This document shows positions 1 to 8,217 of a stretch of DNA of 64,000 bases, piece by piece. A program made the translations under genes and the position numbers. The stretch comes from Thermoflexus sp. (GTDB taxonomy: Bacteria > Chloroflexota > Anaerolineae > Aggregatilineales > Aggregatilineaceae). Under the pieces are notes generated by a model. It did not search any database, was not told where the DNA came from, and saw only the letters and a list, made by a program, of their open reading frames with translations. Position 1 is the first letter of the stretch, and every line of letters begins with the position of its first letter. Location of the stretch: positions 186,001 through 250,000 of the forward strand of contig DYGX01000004.1 in assembly GCA_020724465.1 (NCBI GenBank), read 5' to 3'.

Positions 1-1886
1 GCGATGTAGATATCGACCCCGGCCAGGTCTTCCAGACGTGTCGGCAGCGCCTCAAAATCGCGGCTGTTACGGATGTCCCAGGTCGGGAAGAAGAACGGCA
101 GCCGATCCTCACCGGGCGCACTGACGGCCGGCTCGCCATGTGCGGCGGCGTAGTCTTCCAGCATATGCACGACCACCATCAGCGCCGGGTTGCCCGCGTC
201 GTACTTGGCCCGGTCGTCGCGCAGGTTCCCCTCAAGCCAGGGCCGCGCGCTGAACTCCACCGCCGCCGCGACCGCCATCCCCGCGGCAACCACCACCAGC
301 AGCGCGCCGATCGCCCGCCCGGCCCGCCGCGCCGCCAGCCCCGGCCACGCCCAGCCGTCGATCAGAGCCGCGGCCTGGACCGCCAGGAGCGGCACGATGG
401 CGAAGCTCAGCCGGTAGTGGTACGAGAAATTGACGAACCACACCGCGCCATACGGCAGCAGCAGCGCCCACAGCAGCCAGATCGTCTCGCGGCGGGCGCG
501 GGTCCAGCGCGCCCACGCCTGGCGCCCCAAAGCCAGCAACAGCCCCCCACCTGCCACGACCAGCGCCGCCTCCAGCAGAGTCATCCGCCCGCGCGCGGTG
601 AGGTCGCCCCGCAGCCAGCGCCACAACTCGCGCAGCGGATCGCCCTGCGCGATGCGCTCCACGTCGACCGCGCTGGGCAGCGCCCCGGCCAGCAACAGCC
701 CGACCGCCAGCAGCGGCAGGCCGATTCGCGCCAACGCCGTCCGGCGTTCCGCCGGGTGCGCGATCAGCCCACCCGCCGCCAGCGCCGCCAGCAGGATCGG
801 CCAGCCCAGCTCCTGCCCGGATCGCTGCGCAAACCCGTGCCAGTAGTCCGCCGGGAAGGTCACCGCCTCATAGCCCAGCAGCACGTTGCGGGCGTACCAG
901 GCGCCGCCCAGAGGCACGCTCGCCAGCCCGGCGATCAGCGCCACGCGCAGCTTCGGCCAGACCGCCGCCGGACGCAGGCGCACGCCGATCGCCCAGCCCG
1001 CCACGGCCAGCATCACGCCCAGCGCCCACGCGCCGCCGGTCGGTTTGGTCCACAGCGCCCCGCCCAGCAGCACGCCGCTGAGCACCGCCTCGCGGGCGCG
1101 CTCGTTGCGCCACGCCTCGATGAAGAACGCGCTCGCCCCGGTCAGGTAGAGAGTCAGCGGGATTTCGAGGTCGCCCGCCCCGGCCCACGCCGCGCTGTGC
1201 GGGTAGAGCGCCCAGATCGCCGCCGTCAGCAGCCCCACCCGCCGCGAGTAGAACACCATCCGCCCCAGCGTGTACGCCATCAGCACCAGCGCCGTGTTGT
1301 ACCAGGGGATAATCGCGCGCGCCGCGTGGTCGTCGATCGCCCCCCACGCCTGCTGCATCGCCGTGTAGCCCAGCGAGATGTGCGGGGGGTAATAGCCGAT
1401 CGTGTCCGGGATCGCCTCGCGCATCACGAACAGTTTGGCGTTGTAGGCGTAGACCCACTGCGGGTCATAGGCCAGGAACGGCCAGTAGGCGATGACGGCA
1501 AACGTCGCCACCAGCACGAGCGCGATCGCCGCCACCATCAGGCGCTCGACCGCGCCCCAGCGCCGGTCCGCGCCCCGCGCGGGGAACGCCTCGCCCGGCG
1601 GCTCGCGCCGCCAGCGCCGCAGCGCGATCCCCGCGCCGATGGCCGCCACCGCCACCGAGCCGGCCAGAGCCGGGCCAAAACGGAGCGCCCCCGCCGTGCC
1701 CAGCCCGGCCATCACGGCGGTGTAGCCCAGCGGACCCAGCGCCAGCGCGACCGCCAGCACGACCGCCCGCTCGCGCCACAGCGATCGCGGCAGCAGCGCC
1801 AGCGCCCAGGGCAGGCCCACGCCCAGAAAGATCCACGCCGCCAGCGGCGCCAGCGCGAAGGTAGGAACCAGCCAGTCGGGGATCAT
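1..1886 (-). CDS. GT-C family membrane glycosyltransferase (partial, 3' end off window)
   Basis: The minus-strand frame opens with ATG at 1886 (MIPDWLVPTF...) and stays open to base 1, so at least 628 residues are seen and the C-terminus is missing. It is a polytopic protein with about ten or more hydrophobic helices. An early extracytoplasmic loop contains AYDPQWVYAYNAKLF, and the last visible part is a soluble tail (DRLPFFFPTWDIRNS). This matches the ArnT/PMT-like GT-C fold, which moves sugars from polyprenyl-phosphate donors outside the membrane. Its ATG overlaps the stop of the next gene upstream by 4 bp (ATGA), so translation is probably coupled. Acceptor and sugar cannot be told. Confidence 0.75.
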   Translation of the reverse strand, partial: MIPDWLVPTFALAPLAAWIFLGVGLPWALALLPRSLWRERAVVLAVALALGPLGYTAVMAGLGTAGALRFGPALAGSVAVAAIGAGIALRRWRREPPGEAFPARGADRRWGAVERLMVAAIALVLVATFAVIAYWPFLAYDPQWVYAYNAKLFVMREAIPDTIGYYPPHISLGYTAMQQAWGAIDDHAARAIIPWYNTALVLMAYTLGRMVFYSRRVGLLTAAIWALYPHSAAWAGAGDLEIPLTLYLTGASAFFIEAWRNERAREAVLSGVLLGGALWTKPTGGAWALGVMLAVAGWAIGVRLRPAAVWPKLRVALIAGLASVPLGGAWYARNVLLGYEAVTFPADYWHGFAQRSGQELGWPILLAALAAGGLIAHPAERRTALARIGLPLLAVGLLLAGALPSAVDVERIAQGDPLRELWRWLRGDLTARGRMTLLEAALVVAGGGLLLALGRQAWARWTRARRETIWLLWALLLPYGAVWFVNFSYHYRLSFAIVPLLAVQAAALIDGWAWPGLAARRAGRAIGALLVVVAAGMAVAAAVEFSARPWLEGNLRDDRAKYDAGNPALMVVVHMLEDYAAAHGEPAVSAPGEDRLPFFFPTWDIRNSRDFEALPTRLEDLAGVDIYI

Positions 1887-3640
1887 GGCTCCGGGCCACC
1901 CGCGTAGGTGATGCGAAACACGCGATAGCCGTCGATCTCGGCCAGCAGGGCGGCGTCGGCGTCGGTCATCGCCCCCGGCAGCGGGCTGCCCGGCGACAGC
2001 ACCAGATAGCGGTATCCGGCCAGCGCGTCGCGGCGCGGCAGGCCGCCCACCACCACCGGGGCGGTGCGGACGTGAAACGGCAGGAAATACGTGTCGCTGA
2101 GGATCGGCCCGTCGGCGGGCAGCGCGTCCAGATAGCGCGCCACGTCGTACACGCCCCCCAGCGTGACCCGGTGCCGTTCGGCGTCGCTCATGCGCGGCGC
2201 GCGCGCGATCTCGTCCTTGTATTGCACGGCCTTGCGCGCCGCCGGCAGCGCCAGCGCAACCACCAGCACTGCCGCGGTGATCAGCGCCACGCGCCGGGCT
2301 GCCTCGTCCGAGGGGAGCGGCAGCCACTCGCCCAGCCGAACGAGCACCCGCGCGCCCATCACCGCCACCAGCGGCAGGATCGTCATCAGAAAGCGCACCT
2401 CATAGGACGCCATGCGCCACCACGCCACCGCGAAGGGCAACGCGAAGATCAACAGCACGCGCGCGCTGTCTCGCTCGCGGCCCGGCAGGCGCAGCGCCTC
2501 AATCGCGCACGCCGCGCTGCCCAGCGTCAGGATCGCGCCCGGCACGAAGAACTGCTCGATCCCCGCGTGCATCAGAAAGGGAATGAGGTTCTGCAGCGTG
2601 GGCTGGGCGCGATCGGTCCACACCGTGGCCGGAACCAGACGCCCGAATTCGATCACGTTGCGCGCGTACCACGGCCCCGCCGTGACCAGCAGCCCCAGCG
2701 CGGCCAGCGCCGCGTGGCGCAGCGTCAGGCGCGCCCCGTCGTGCCGCGGCAGCATCCCGTAGAAGACCGCCAGCGCCGCCGATGCTGCCAGCGCCAGCGC
2801 GCTGTTCTTCGTCCAGGCCGCCAGCCCGGCCATCACACCGGTCAGGAGCGCGTCGCGCTGGCCGCCTGCGCGCAGCATCCGCCAGGCGAACAGCGCCGCC
2901 AGTGCCGCGAAAAACCCCGCCGGCACGTCTGTGTAGCCGGTCGCTGACCAGCGCACGAAAATCGGCGTCAGCGCCAGCAGCAGCGCGGCCAGCAGACCCG
3001 TTCGCGCGTCGTAAAGCGCCGCGCCCAGCGCGCCCGTCGCGGCAAACGCCCCCACCGACAGCGCCGCCGCGAACGCCAGCGCCAGATATTCGTGTACCGC
3101 CCCGGCGACGAGATGCGCGTAGGCGTAGCTCAGCGGCACCAGCAGCGGATAGGCTTCGTACAGGCCGTTGTCCTGCGGAAGCGCGCGCGCCTCGAAGATA
3201 ACGCGGCTCTGCATGGCGTAGATCGACACCGCGTCATCGGCGTTGAAGGGCCAGTAGAGCAGGTTGAAGGTCACCAGCGCGCCGATCGCGAGGATCACGG
3301 CCAGCGCCAGCGCCGCCAGCGGATCGCTACGCAGGCGCCGCCAGCCGTCCCGCAGCCGGGCACGCGACCGGGCAGCGCGCAGCGACCCGCGCCAGGCCAG
3401 CAGCGCCATCCCCAGCACGAAGACCGCCAGCATCCCGCCCCACACCAGGCCCAGGCGCAGCGCGCCCGTCAGCGCCAGCCCCAACATGCCGAGCGTCAGC
3501 GCGCCCAGGCTGAGCGCCAGCGTCGTCAGCGCGGTCAGCAGCGCCGGACGATCGCGCCCCAGCGCCAGCGCCGCCCACGGATAGGCGAAGGCCAGGGCCG
3601 CCAGCGCCGGCAGCAGATCGCGCGCGTCAATCAGCAGCAT
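1883..3640 (-). CDS. GT39-like polytopic membrane glycosyltransferase
   Basis: 585 residues, almost all hydrophobic helices with short Arg-rich cytoplasmic loops. The first large outer loop has FNADDAVSIYAMQSR, the acidic pair expected of GT-C enzymes using lipid-phosphate sugars. A soluble C-terminal stretch (about residues 480-585, ILSDTYFLPFHVRTAP) resembles the periplasmic domain of ArnT/PMT-like proteins. It begins 2 bp after the stop of the gene at 3643-5049 and overlaps the gene at 1-1886 by 4 bp, so the three form one transcription unit, probably for cell-surface glycan or glycolipid decoration. Substrate unknown. Confidence 0.8.
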   Translation of the reverse strand: MLLIDARDLLPALAALAFAYPWAALALGRDRPALLTALTTLALSLGALTLGMLGLALTGALRLGLVWGGMLAVFVLGMALLAWRGSLRAARSRARLRDGWRRLRSDPLAALALAVILAIGALVTFNLLYWPFNADDAVSIYAMQSRVIFEARALPQDNGLYEAYPLLVPLSYAYAHLVAGAVHEYLALAFAAALSVGAFAATGALGAALYDARTGLLAALLLALTPIFVRWSATGYTDVPAGFFAALAALFAWRMLRAGGQRDALLTGVMAGLAAWTKNSALALAASAALAVFYGMLPRHDGARLTLRHAALAALGLLVTAGPWYARNVIEFGRLVPATVWTDRAQPTLQNLIPFLMHAGIEQFFVPGAILTLGSAACAIEALRLPGRERDSARVLLIFALPFAVAWWRMASYEVRFLMTILPLVAVMGARVLVRLGEWLPLPSDEAARRVALITAAVLVVALALPAARKAVQYKDEIARAPRMSDAERHRVTLGGVYDVARYLDALPADGPILSDTYFLPFHVRTAPVVVGGLPRRDALAGYRYLVLSPGSPLPGAMTDADAALLAEIDGYRVFRITYAGGPEP

Positions 3641-3642
3641 CC

Positions 3643-5049
3643 CTAGACGCTCCCGTGGCGGCGCAACACGGCCGCTTCACGCGCCACGCTCGACACTTCG
3701 GCAGCAAGCCACCCTACGCCGATCCCGGCCAGCACCGCGATCGCCGGCTGGAGCGGCAGGTAATAGCGTTGCCAGTTGAGCGGCGTCGCGATCAGCAATC
3801 CCAGCGCGGTAAGCCCGACCCACATCAGCACCAGCAGCGCCCGGCCATCCCGCCAGCGCCGGGCCAGTGCCAGCCCGCCGGCGGTGCTCGCGACGACCAG
3901 CAGCCAGCCCCACACCGGCCCGCCCAACCGCCCGGCCAGCCCGCTTGCCTCATAAGCTGCGATCTGGTCGCCGATGTATTCCTGCCACACCGGGACCTCG
4001 TAATACTGCGGCGAGGAAAAGAACGCGTGGTTGATCAGGGCGCGGACGCGCTCGCCAACCGTCTCGAATCCGCCGAAGCCGCTGGCCTGCAACGCCAGCA
4101 GGGCGCGCCGCGCAGCCAGCACCCGCCCCGGCATATGGAGCGGATCGGACCACCACGCCGGATTGAGCGCGACGAAAATGGCGACCGCCAGCCCGCCCGC
4201 CAGCGCCAGCCGCGCCACGTGCCCCAGGTCGAAGGGCACACCGCCCACCCCGCGCCGGATCAGCGGCTCGATCAGCACGGCGCAGAAGGCGATCCCCACG
4301 GCGAGCGCGCTGTTGTGCTTGTTCGCCAACGCGAAGCCGCCTGCCACCCCCAGCGCCGCCATCGCGAGCCACAGCGCGCGCCCGCGGGGCGGCGCGCTCG
4401 TGTGAGCGCGGATCGCCAGCAGCGCCGCCAGCATCACCAGCGTCGAGCCGAGCAGCATCCCGCCTTCCATCATCGCGCGCCGCCCGTTGAGCAGCACATC
4501 CGGCGTGGTGATGTAGATCGCGGTCGCCGCCCAGGCCGCCGCGCGAGATGGGAAGACCTGCCGCGTCAGCGCGAACAGGGCGACCACGCTCAGCGCCAGC
4601 AGCGCCGCCGACGACGCGCGCCCCGCCCGCAGCAACTCGTCGGACGGCACATGGCCGAACGTGTGATTCCACGTCCATTCGTCCCATGCGCCAGCCGGAT
4701 CGTTGAACCCCCACACCCACTGGTCATTGAGGTCACGCACAGTCAGCCCGGCCAGGTCCCACGCCAGCCCCATCGCCATCTTGGGGACAGTTCCATTGAG
4801 GATACGAAGCTCTTGCTCGGACGGATCGGCGGGCGTGTCGGTGTAGTACACCCGCTTGAAGTCGCGCTGCTGGACCAGGTAGTGATAGTCGCGGCTCATA
4901 GAGAGCAGGGTCGCCTCGTCCCCATGAAAGGGCGCGGCGTCCAGCCCGGCGAAGATGTAAACTGCCAGGGCCGCCAGCCACAACCCATCCAGCACCCGTC
5001 CCGCCCACCGGCGGCGCGCGTTCTGCTGACCCTGTCTATCCGCTTGCAT
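3643..5049 (-). CDS. Glycosyltransferase family 39-like membrane protein
   Basis: 468 residues from the ATG at 5049 (MQADRQGQQ...). An in-frame ATG at 5169 overlaps the upstream stop, but I prefer 5049: it has GAGGTGAG 9 nt upstream, and a TATAAT box (5114-5119) lies inside the would-be extension, which reads like non-coding sequence. One N-terminal helix is followed by the outer-loop motif FHGDEATLLSMSRDY, typical of GT39/ArnT enzymes, then about ten helices. It heads the three-gene glycosyltransferase unit running to the window edge. Likely role: transfer of a sugar from a polyprenyl-phosphate carrier on the outer membrane face; the acceptor is unknown. Confidence 0.82.
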   Translation of the reverse strand: MQADRQGQQNARRRWAGRVLDGLWLAALAVYIFAGLDAAPFHGDEATLLSMSRDYHYLVQQRDFKRVYYTDTPADPSEQELRILNGTVPKMAMGLAWDLAGLTVRDLNDQWVWGFNDPAGAWDEWTWNHTFGHVPSDELLRAGRASSAALLALSVVALFALTRQVFPSRAAAWAATAIYITTPDVLLNGRRAMMEGGMLLGSTLVMLAALLAIRAHTSAPPRGRALWLAMAALGVAGGFALANKHNSALAVGIAFCAVLIEPLIRRGVGGVPFDLGHVARLALAGGLAVAIFVALNPAWWSDPLHMPGRVLAARRALLALQASGFGGFETVGERVRALINHAFFSSPQYYEVPVWQEYIGDQIAAYEASGLAGRLGGPVWGWLLVVASTAGGLALARRWRDGRALLVLMWVGLTALGLLIATPLNWQRYYLPLQPAIAVLAGIGVGWLAAEVSSVAREAAVLRRHGSV

Positions 5050-5113
5050 CACAACCGGCTCACCTCGTCCGAAAAGAACAGCGCGCCCAGGACTCGCTCG
5101 CCCAGGCGCGCGT

Positions 5114-5119
5114 ATTATA
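5114..5119 (-). promoter_or_regulatory. -10 box for the glycosyltransferase operon
   Basis: A perfect TATAAT on the minus strand lies about 65 bp before the ATG at 5049, in the gap after the biotin carrier gene. No good -35 hexamer is seen 16-18 bp upstream. Expected transcript start is near 5107. Confidence 0.5.
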
Positions 5120-5165
5120 CCGCAGGGTCTCCCTACCGGTGCCCCCCGCTTCGCCTTCGCACTGG

Positions 5166-5663
5166 TCACGTGATCGTGACCAGCACCTTGTTCTGCTCCA
5201 CGCTGTCGCCCGCCTTTACATTGACGCGGTGCACCTTGCCCTCGCGCGGGGCTTTCAGCTCGTTCTCCATCTTCATCGACTCGAGGATGACGACCGTGTC
5301 GCCTTTGGCGATCACATCGCCTTCCTGCACCGGAACACGCACAATCAGGCCGGGCATGGGCGCGCGGATCGCCACCTCGCCCGACACGTCGCCCAGCGCC
5401 ATGAAGGCGCTCGCCAGGCGGCGGCTGCGCTCGTCCGTGACAGACACCTCATACAGGTCGCCCGCCATCAAGACGTGGTACGTGTCGTCGCGCTCTTCGA
5501 CCACCGCCTCGTAGCTGAGGTAGTCGACCAGCACCGAATACAGCTCGCCCTCGCGCAGCTCGCGAAAGTCAATCGTGCGTGGCTGGTTGTTCACCAGGAT
5601 GCGCCCGTCCTGGTTGATCTCGATCTCGAACGTCCGGCCGTTGACCGTCGCCTGGTATTTCAT
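5166..5663 (-). CDS. Biotin carboxyl carrier protein of acyl-CoA carboxylase
   Basis: 165 residues. The C-terminal half (about 95-165) is a biotinyl domain: APMPGLIVRVPVQEGDVIAKGD, then ESMKM with Lys131 as the biotinylation site, then a KVHRVNVKAGDSV closing segment. The N-terminal ~90 residues (MKYQATVNGRTFEIEI...) form the extra beta-rich domain seen in stand-alone carriers of propionyl/acetyl-CoA carboxylases. Start has AGGAG 7 nt upstream. The biotin carboxylase (8218-9738) and carboxyltransferase (10677-12236) are encoded upstream on the same strand, separated by an antiporter and a cyclophilin, so the three proteins likely form one carboxylase. Confidence 0.92.
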   Translation of the reverse strand: MKYQATVNGRTFEIEINQDGRILVNNQPRTIDFRELREGELYSVLVDYLSYEAVVEERDDTYHVLMAGDLYEVSVTDERSRRLASAFMALGDVSGEVAIRAPMPGLIVRVPVQEGDVIAKGDTVVILESMKMENELKAPREGKVHRVNVKAGDSVEQNKVLVTIT

Positions 5664-5681
5664 CCGCGCTCTCCTGCCGCG

Positions 5682-7001
5682 CTAGTCCGCCAGATTGCCG
5701 CGCTCAAGCGGGCCGCCCAGCGATCCGGCCAGAACCTGATCCAGCAGGTAGACCAGGAACTGCTCCGGCGTGACATCCGCATCCGCGTTGACGACCGTCT
5801 CGTCCAGCACGGACTCGACCGCCAGCACATAGCGGCCCAACGCCACCTCGAAGCGATAGCGCGCCGCTTCGTCGCCGCACGGGTTGCCCGCGACCGGCTG
5901 GCGATAGATGCGCCCGCCGATTAGCTCCCCGTCGGTGTACGAGGCAAACGCCCCGCTGTCGACCAGTTCATCGGAGCGCGCGTCGTCCAGGGCAACGGCG
6001 GCGGCGCTTTCTGCGTTCCCATAGTCGTTAACCTCGAAGCGCAGCGTCCAGAAGGGCAGTTCGGCCGGGTTTGCCGGGCAATCCTCGACCGCCAGAGCGA
6101 TCGTGGCCGCGCCCATAAAATCGTTCGCCGCCAGATACTCGCGCATGTACGCCGCCAGCTCGTCGCCCCCGGCCTCGCCCCACTCCACGGCGCGGCTTTC
6201 CAGCGTGCTCGTCCCGGAGTGCTCCGCGTCCAGCGCGAAGGGCGCCCCGATCTGGTCCCCGATCAGGCGCTGGAGCAGGGTTTGCCAGTGCTCAAAGGTC
6301 GGCGCTCCGTCCGGCTCGACGCTGATGCTCGCCGGGTCGTCCACGATCACCACCGTGTAAAGCGCGTCCCCCTCGTAGGTGGGCGACTGTTCCGGGTTGC
6401 GCGGGAGCAGCAGTTCGGTTGACGCCTGCCCGGCGTAGACCCGCCCGAAGATGGTGTGATAGCCGTTCAGCCACGGCGTCGGCACGTAGGTGATGAAGAA
6501 CTGGCTGCCGTTGGTGTTGGGACCGGCGTTGGCCATCGCCAGCAGGCCCGGCCGGTCGAAGAGCAGCCCGGTATCGGTCTCGTCCTCGAACTGGTAGCCC
6601 GGCCCGCCGGTTCCGGTCGCGGTCGGGTCGCCGCCCTGGGCCATAAAGCCCGGCAGCACGCGGTGAAAGGTCGTGTTGTTGAAGTATCCCTGCTGCGCCA
6701 GAAAAACGAAGTTATTGACTGCGATCGGCGCCACGTCTTCGAGCAGGTCGATGGTGATGGGCCCCTGCTCCGTGCACAGCACCGCCCAGTAGTCCGTCCC
6801 GTCTTCCAGCACCTCTTCGGCCCGCTCGAACTGGCGCGTGGCCGGTTCGCTGAGGTTCTCGGTCGCCTCGGCGCAAATCTGCTCCGGCGTGCGCCCGTCC
6901 TGGGCCGCTGCCATCTCGCCCGGTGCCAGCGCACCCGCCGCCAGCGCCACAGCGATCGCTGCCGCCAGGGTCGCCGCGCCGCTCACTCGCTTGAAAAACA
7001 T
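5682..7001 (-). CDS. Secreted cyclophilin-type peptidyl-prolyl isomerase
   Basis: 439 residues. A signal peptide (MFFKRVSGAATLAAAI...) ends in AAAQDG. The cyclophilin domain spans about 75-225: FHRVLPGFMAQGGDPTATGT, GPGYQFEDE, LLAMANAGPNTNGSQFFIT and the later NGYHTIFGRV are hallmark segments including the catalytic Arg and the Gln/Phe site residues. The ~200-residue C-terminal domain has no motif I recognise (ESAAAVALDDARSDELVDSG; paired Cys in EDCPANP and GNPCGDE). It probably assists folding of exported proteins by proline isomerisation outside the cytoplasm. Start has GGAG 6 nt before ATG. It is twice the length of a simple cyclophilin because of the C-terminal extension. Confidence 0.88.
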   Translation of the reverse strand: MFFKRVSGAATLAAAIAVALAAGALAPGEMAAAQDGRTPEQICAEATENLSEPATRQFERAEEVLEDGTDYWAVLCTEQGPITIDLLEDVAPIAVNNFVFLAQQGYFNNTTFHRVLPGFMAQGGDPTATGTGGPGYQFEDETDTGLLFDRPGLLAMANAGPNTNGSQFFITYVPTPWLNGYHTIFGRVYAGQASTELLLPRNPEQSPTYEGDALYTVVIVDDPASISVEPDGAPTFEHWQTLLQRLIGDQIGAPFALDAEHSGTSTLESRAVEWGEAGGDELAAYMREYLAANDFMGAATIALAVEDCPANPAELPFWTLRFEVNDYGNAESAAAVALDDARSDELVDSGAFASYTDGELIGGRIYRQPVAGNPCGDEAARYRFEVALGRYVLAVESVLDETVVNADADVTPEQFLVYLLDQVLAGSLGGPLERGNLAD

Positions 7002-7078
7002 GCCTTGCTCCTTAATCTGTCATCCACCATTCAGCAAGCCGGCCCTGACGAGCGACCCGCCGCACCCCTGCCGGCGCG

Positions 7079-8149
7079 CTACGCTGCTTCGGGCAGCAGG
7101 AAGAACGCCAGCGCCACAATCAGATACACACCCAGCAACATCAAGCCTTCAAACCAGTTGGTTTCGCCGTCTTCGGCCACCAGCGCGCCGACATACGACG
7201 CCGCCGCCAGCGCGATCACTTCCGGCATGGTGAAGGCCAGGATCAGCTTGTCTTCGAACAGCAGGCTGATGAAGACCAGCACCGGCGCCACGAACAGCGC
7301 GATCTGCAGGCTGGAGCCGAGGGCGATCGTCATCGCCAGCTCCATCCGGTTCTTGATGGCCTGCTGCACAGCGACCAGGTGCTCGGCCACGTTGCCGATG
7401 ATCGGCACGATGATCACGCCCACGAACAACTCGCTCCAGCCCAGCTCCTCGACCACCGGCTCGACCGTCCCGACCAGGAACTCGGACATGAACACGATCC
7501 CCAACGTGGCCGCGGCCAGCACACCCAGCGCCACCGGCATCGACCACTCCGGCTCGTGGTGGATGACCGCCGCGCCCAGGCCGTTCTTGGCCACCAGCGA
7601 GTAAACGATGGACGCCGCGTAGAGCACGATCAAAATCAGGGCGATGCCCTCGCTGAGCAGCAGCTCGCTCTCGAACGCCTTCAGCTCGACAAACGTCACA
7701 TCGAACAGCGAGGGGATCGCCAGCGCCATGAAAGCCAGGATCAACAGCGTGGCGTTCATCATCGCACCGCGCCGGTCGAAGCTCTGGATGCCGTTCTTCA
7801 ACCCGCCGAACAGCAGCGCCAGCCCCATCACCAGCAACAGGTTGCCCAGGATCGACCCGATGATCGACGCGCGGACCAGCTCCAGCAGTCCTTCGCGCAG
7901 CGCGAAGATCGTGATAATCAGCTCGGCGGCGTTGCCCAGCGTCGCGTTGAGCAGCCCGCCGATCTGCGGGCCGGTGCGGGCGGCGATCTCTTCCGTCGCG
8001 GTTCCCATCAACTCGGCCAGCGGGATGATCGCCAGCGCCGACGCCGCAAAGATCGTCACCGCGTCACCATCCGACAGCCGCAGCACCGCCGCGATCGGCA
8101 CGAATATCAGCAGAGTCCGGATACCCACCAGCTTGCGTAAGACGTCCAC
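7079..8149 (-). CDS. Calcium/proton antiporter, CaCA superfamily (CAX/ChaA type)
   Basis: 356 residues with about 11 hydrophobic helices. The two inverted alpha repeats characteristic of CAX exchangers are visible: LLNATLGNAAELIITIFAL near residue 65-85 and IPIIGNVAEHLVAVQQA near 245-260, each with the Gly-Asn-x-Ala-Glu cation-binding core. An acidic helix (PLAELMGTATEEIAARTG) precedes the first repeat, as in CAX proteins. The start codon is GTG at 8149 with a GGGGG stretch close upstream. It should export Ca2+ in exchange for H+ across the cytoplasmic membrane. It lies inside the carboxylase gene run but has no evident biochemical link to it. Confidence 0.9.
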   Translation of the reverse strand: MDVLRKLVGIRTLLIFVPIAAVLRLSDGDAVTIFAASALAIIPLAELMGTATEEIAARTGPQIGGLLNATLGNAAELIITIFALREGLLELVRASIIGSILGNLLLVMGLALLFGGLKNGIQSFDRRGAMMNATLLILAFMALAIPSLFDVTFVELKAFESELLLSEGIALILIVLYAASIVYSLVAKNGLGAAVIHHEPEWSMPVALGVLAAATLGIVFMSEFLVGTVEPVVEELGWSELFVGVIIVPIIGNVAEHLVAVQQAIKNRMELAMTIALGSSLQIALFVAPVLVFISLLFEDKLILAFTMPEVIALAAASYVGALVAEDGETNWFEGLMLLGVYLIVALAFFLLPEAA

Positions 8150-8217
8150 AGCACCCCCTTATACCGGGCCAGGGCCGGTTTTGGACTCAGGTCGATGCAC
8201 CACGCGGCAGACAACCA

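Noticed and set aside
138-1907. 589-residue open frame on the plus strand
   Set aside because: Arg/Gln/His-rich, no SD; it is the mirror of the minus-strand glycosyltransferase, as expected in GC-rich DNA.
8149-8163. Leaderless promoter for the Ca2+/H+ antiporter
   Set aside because: TATAAG lies 8 nt before GTG but no -35 hexamer is present and a G-rich SD serves instead.
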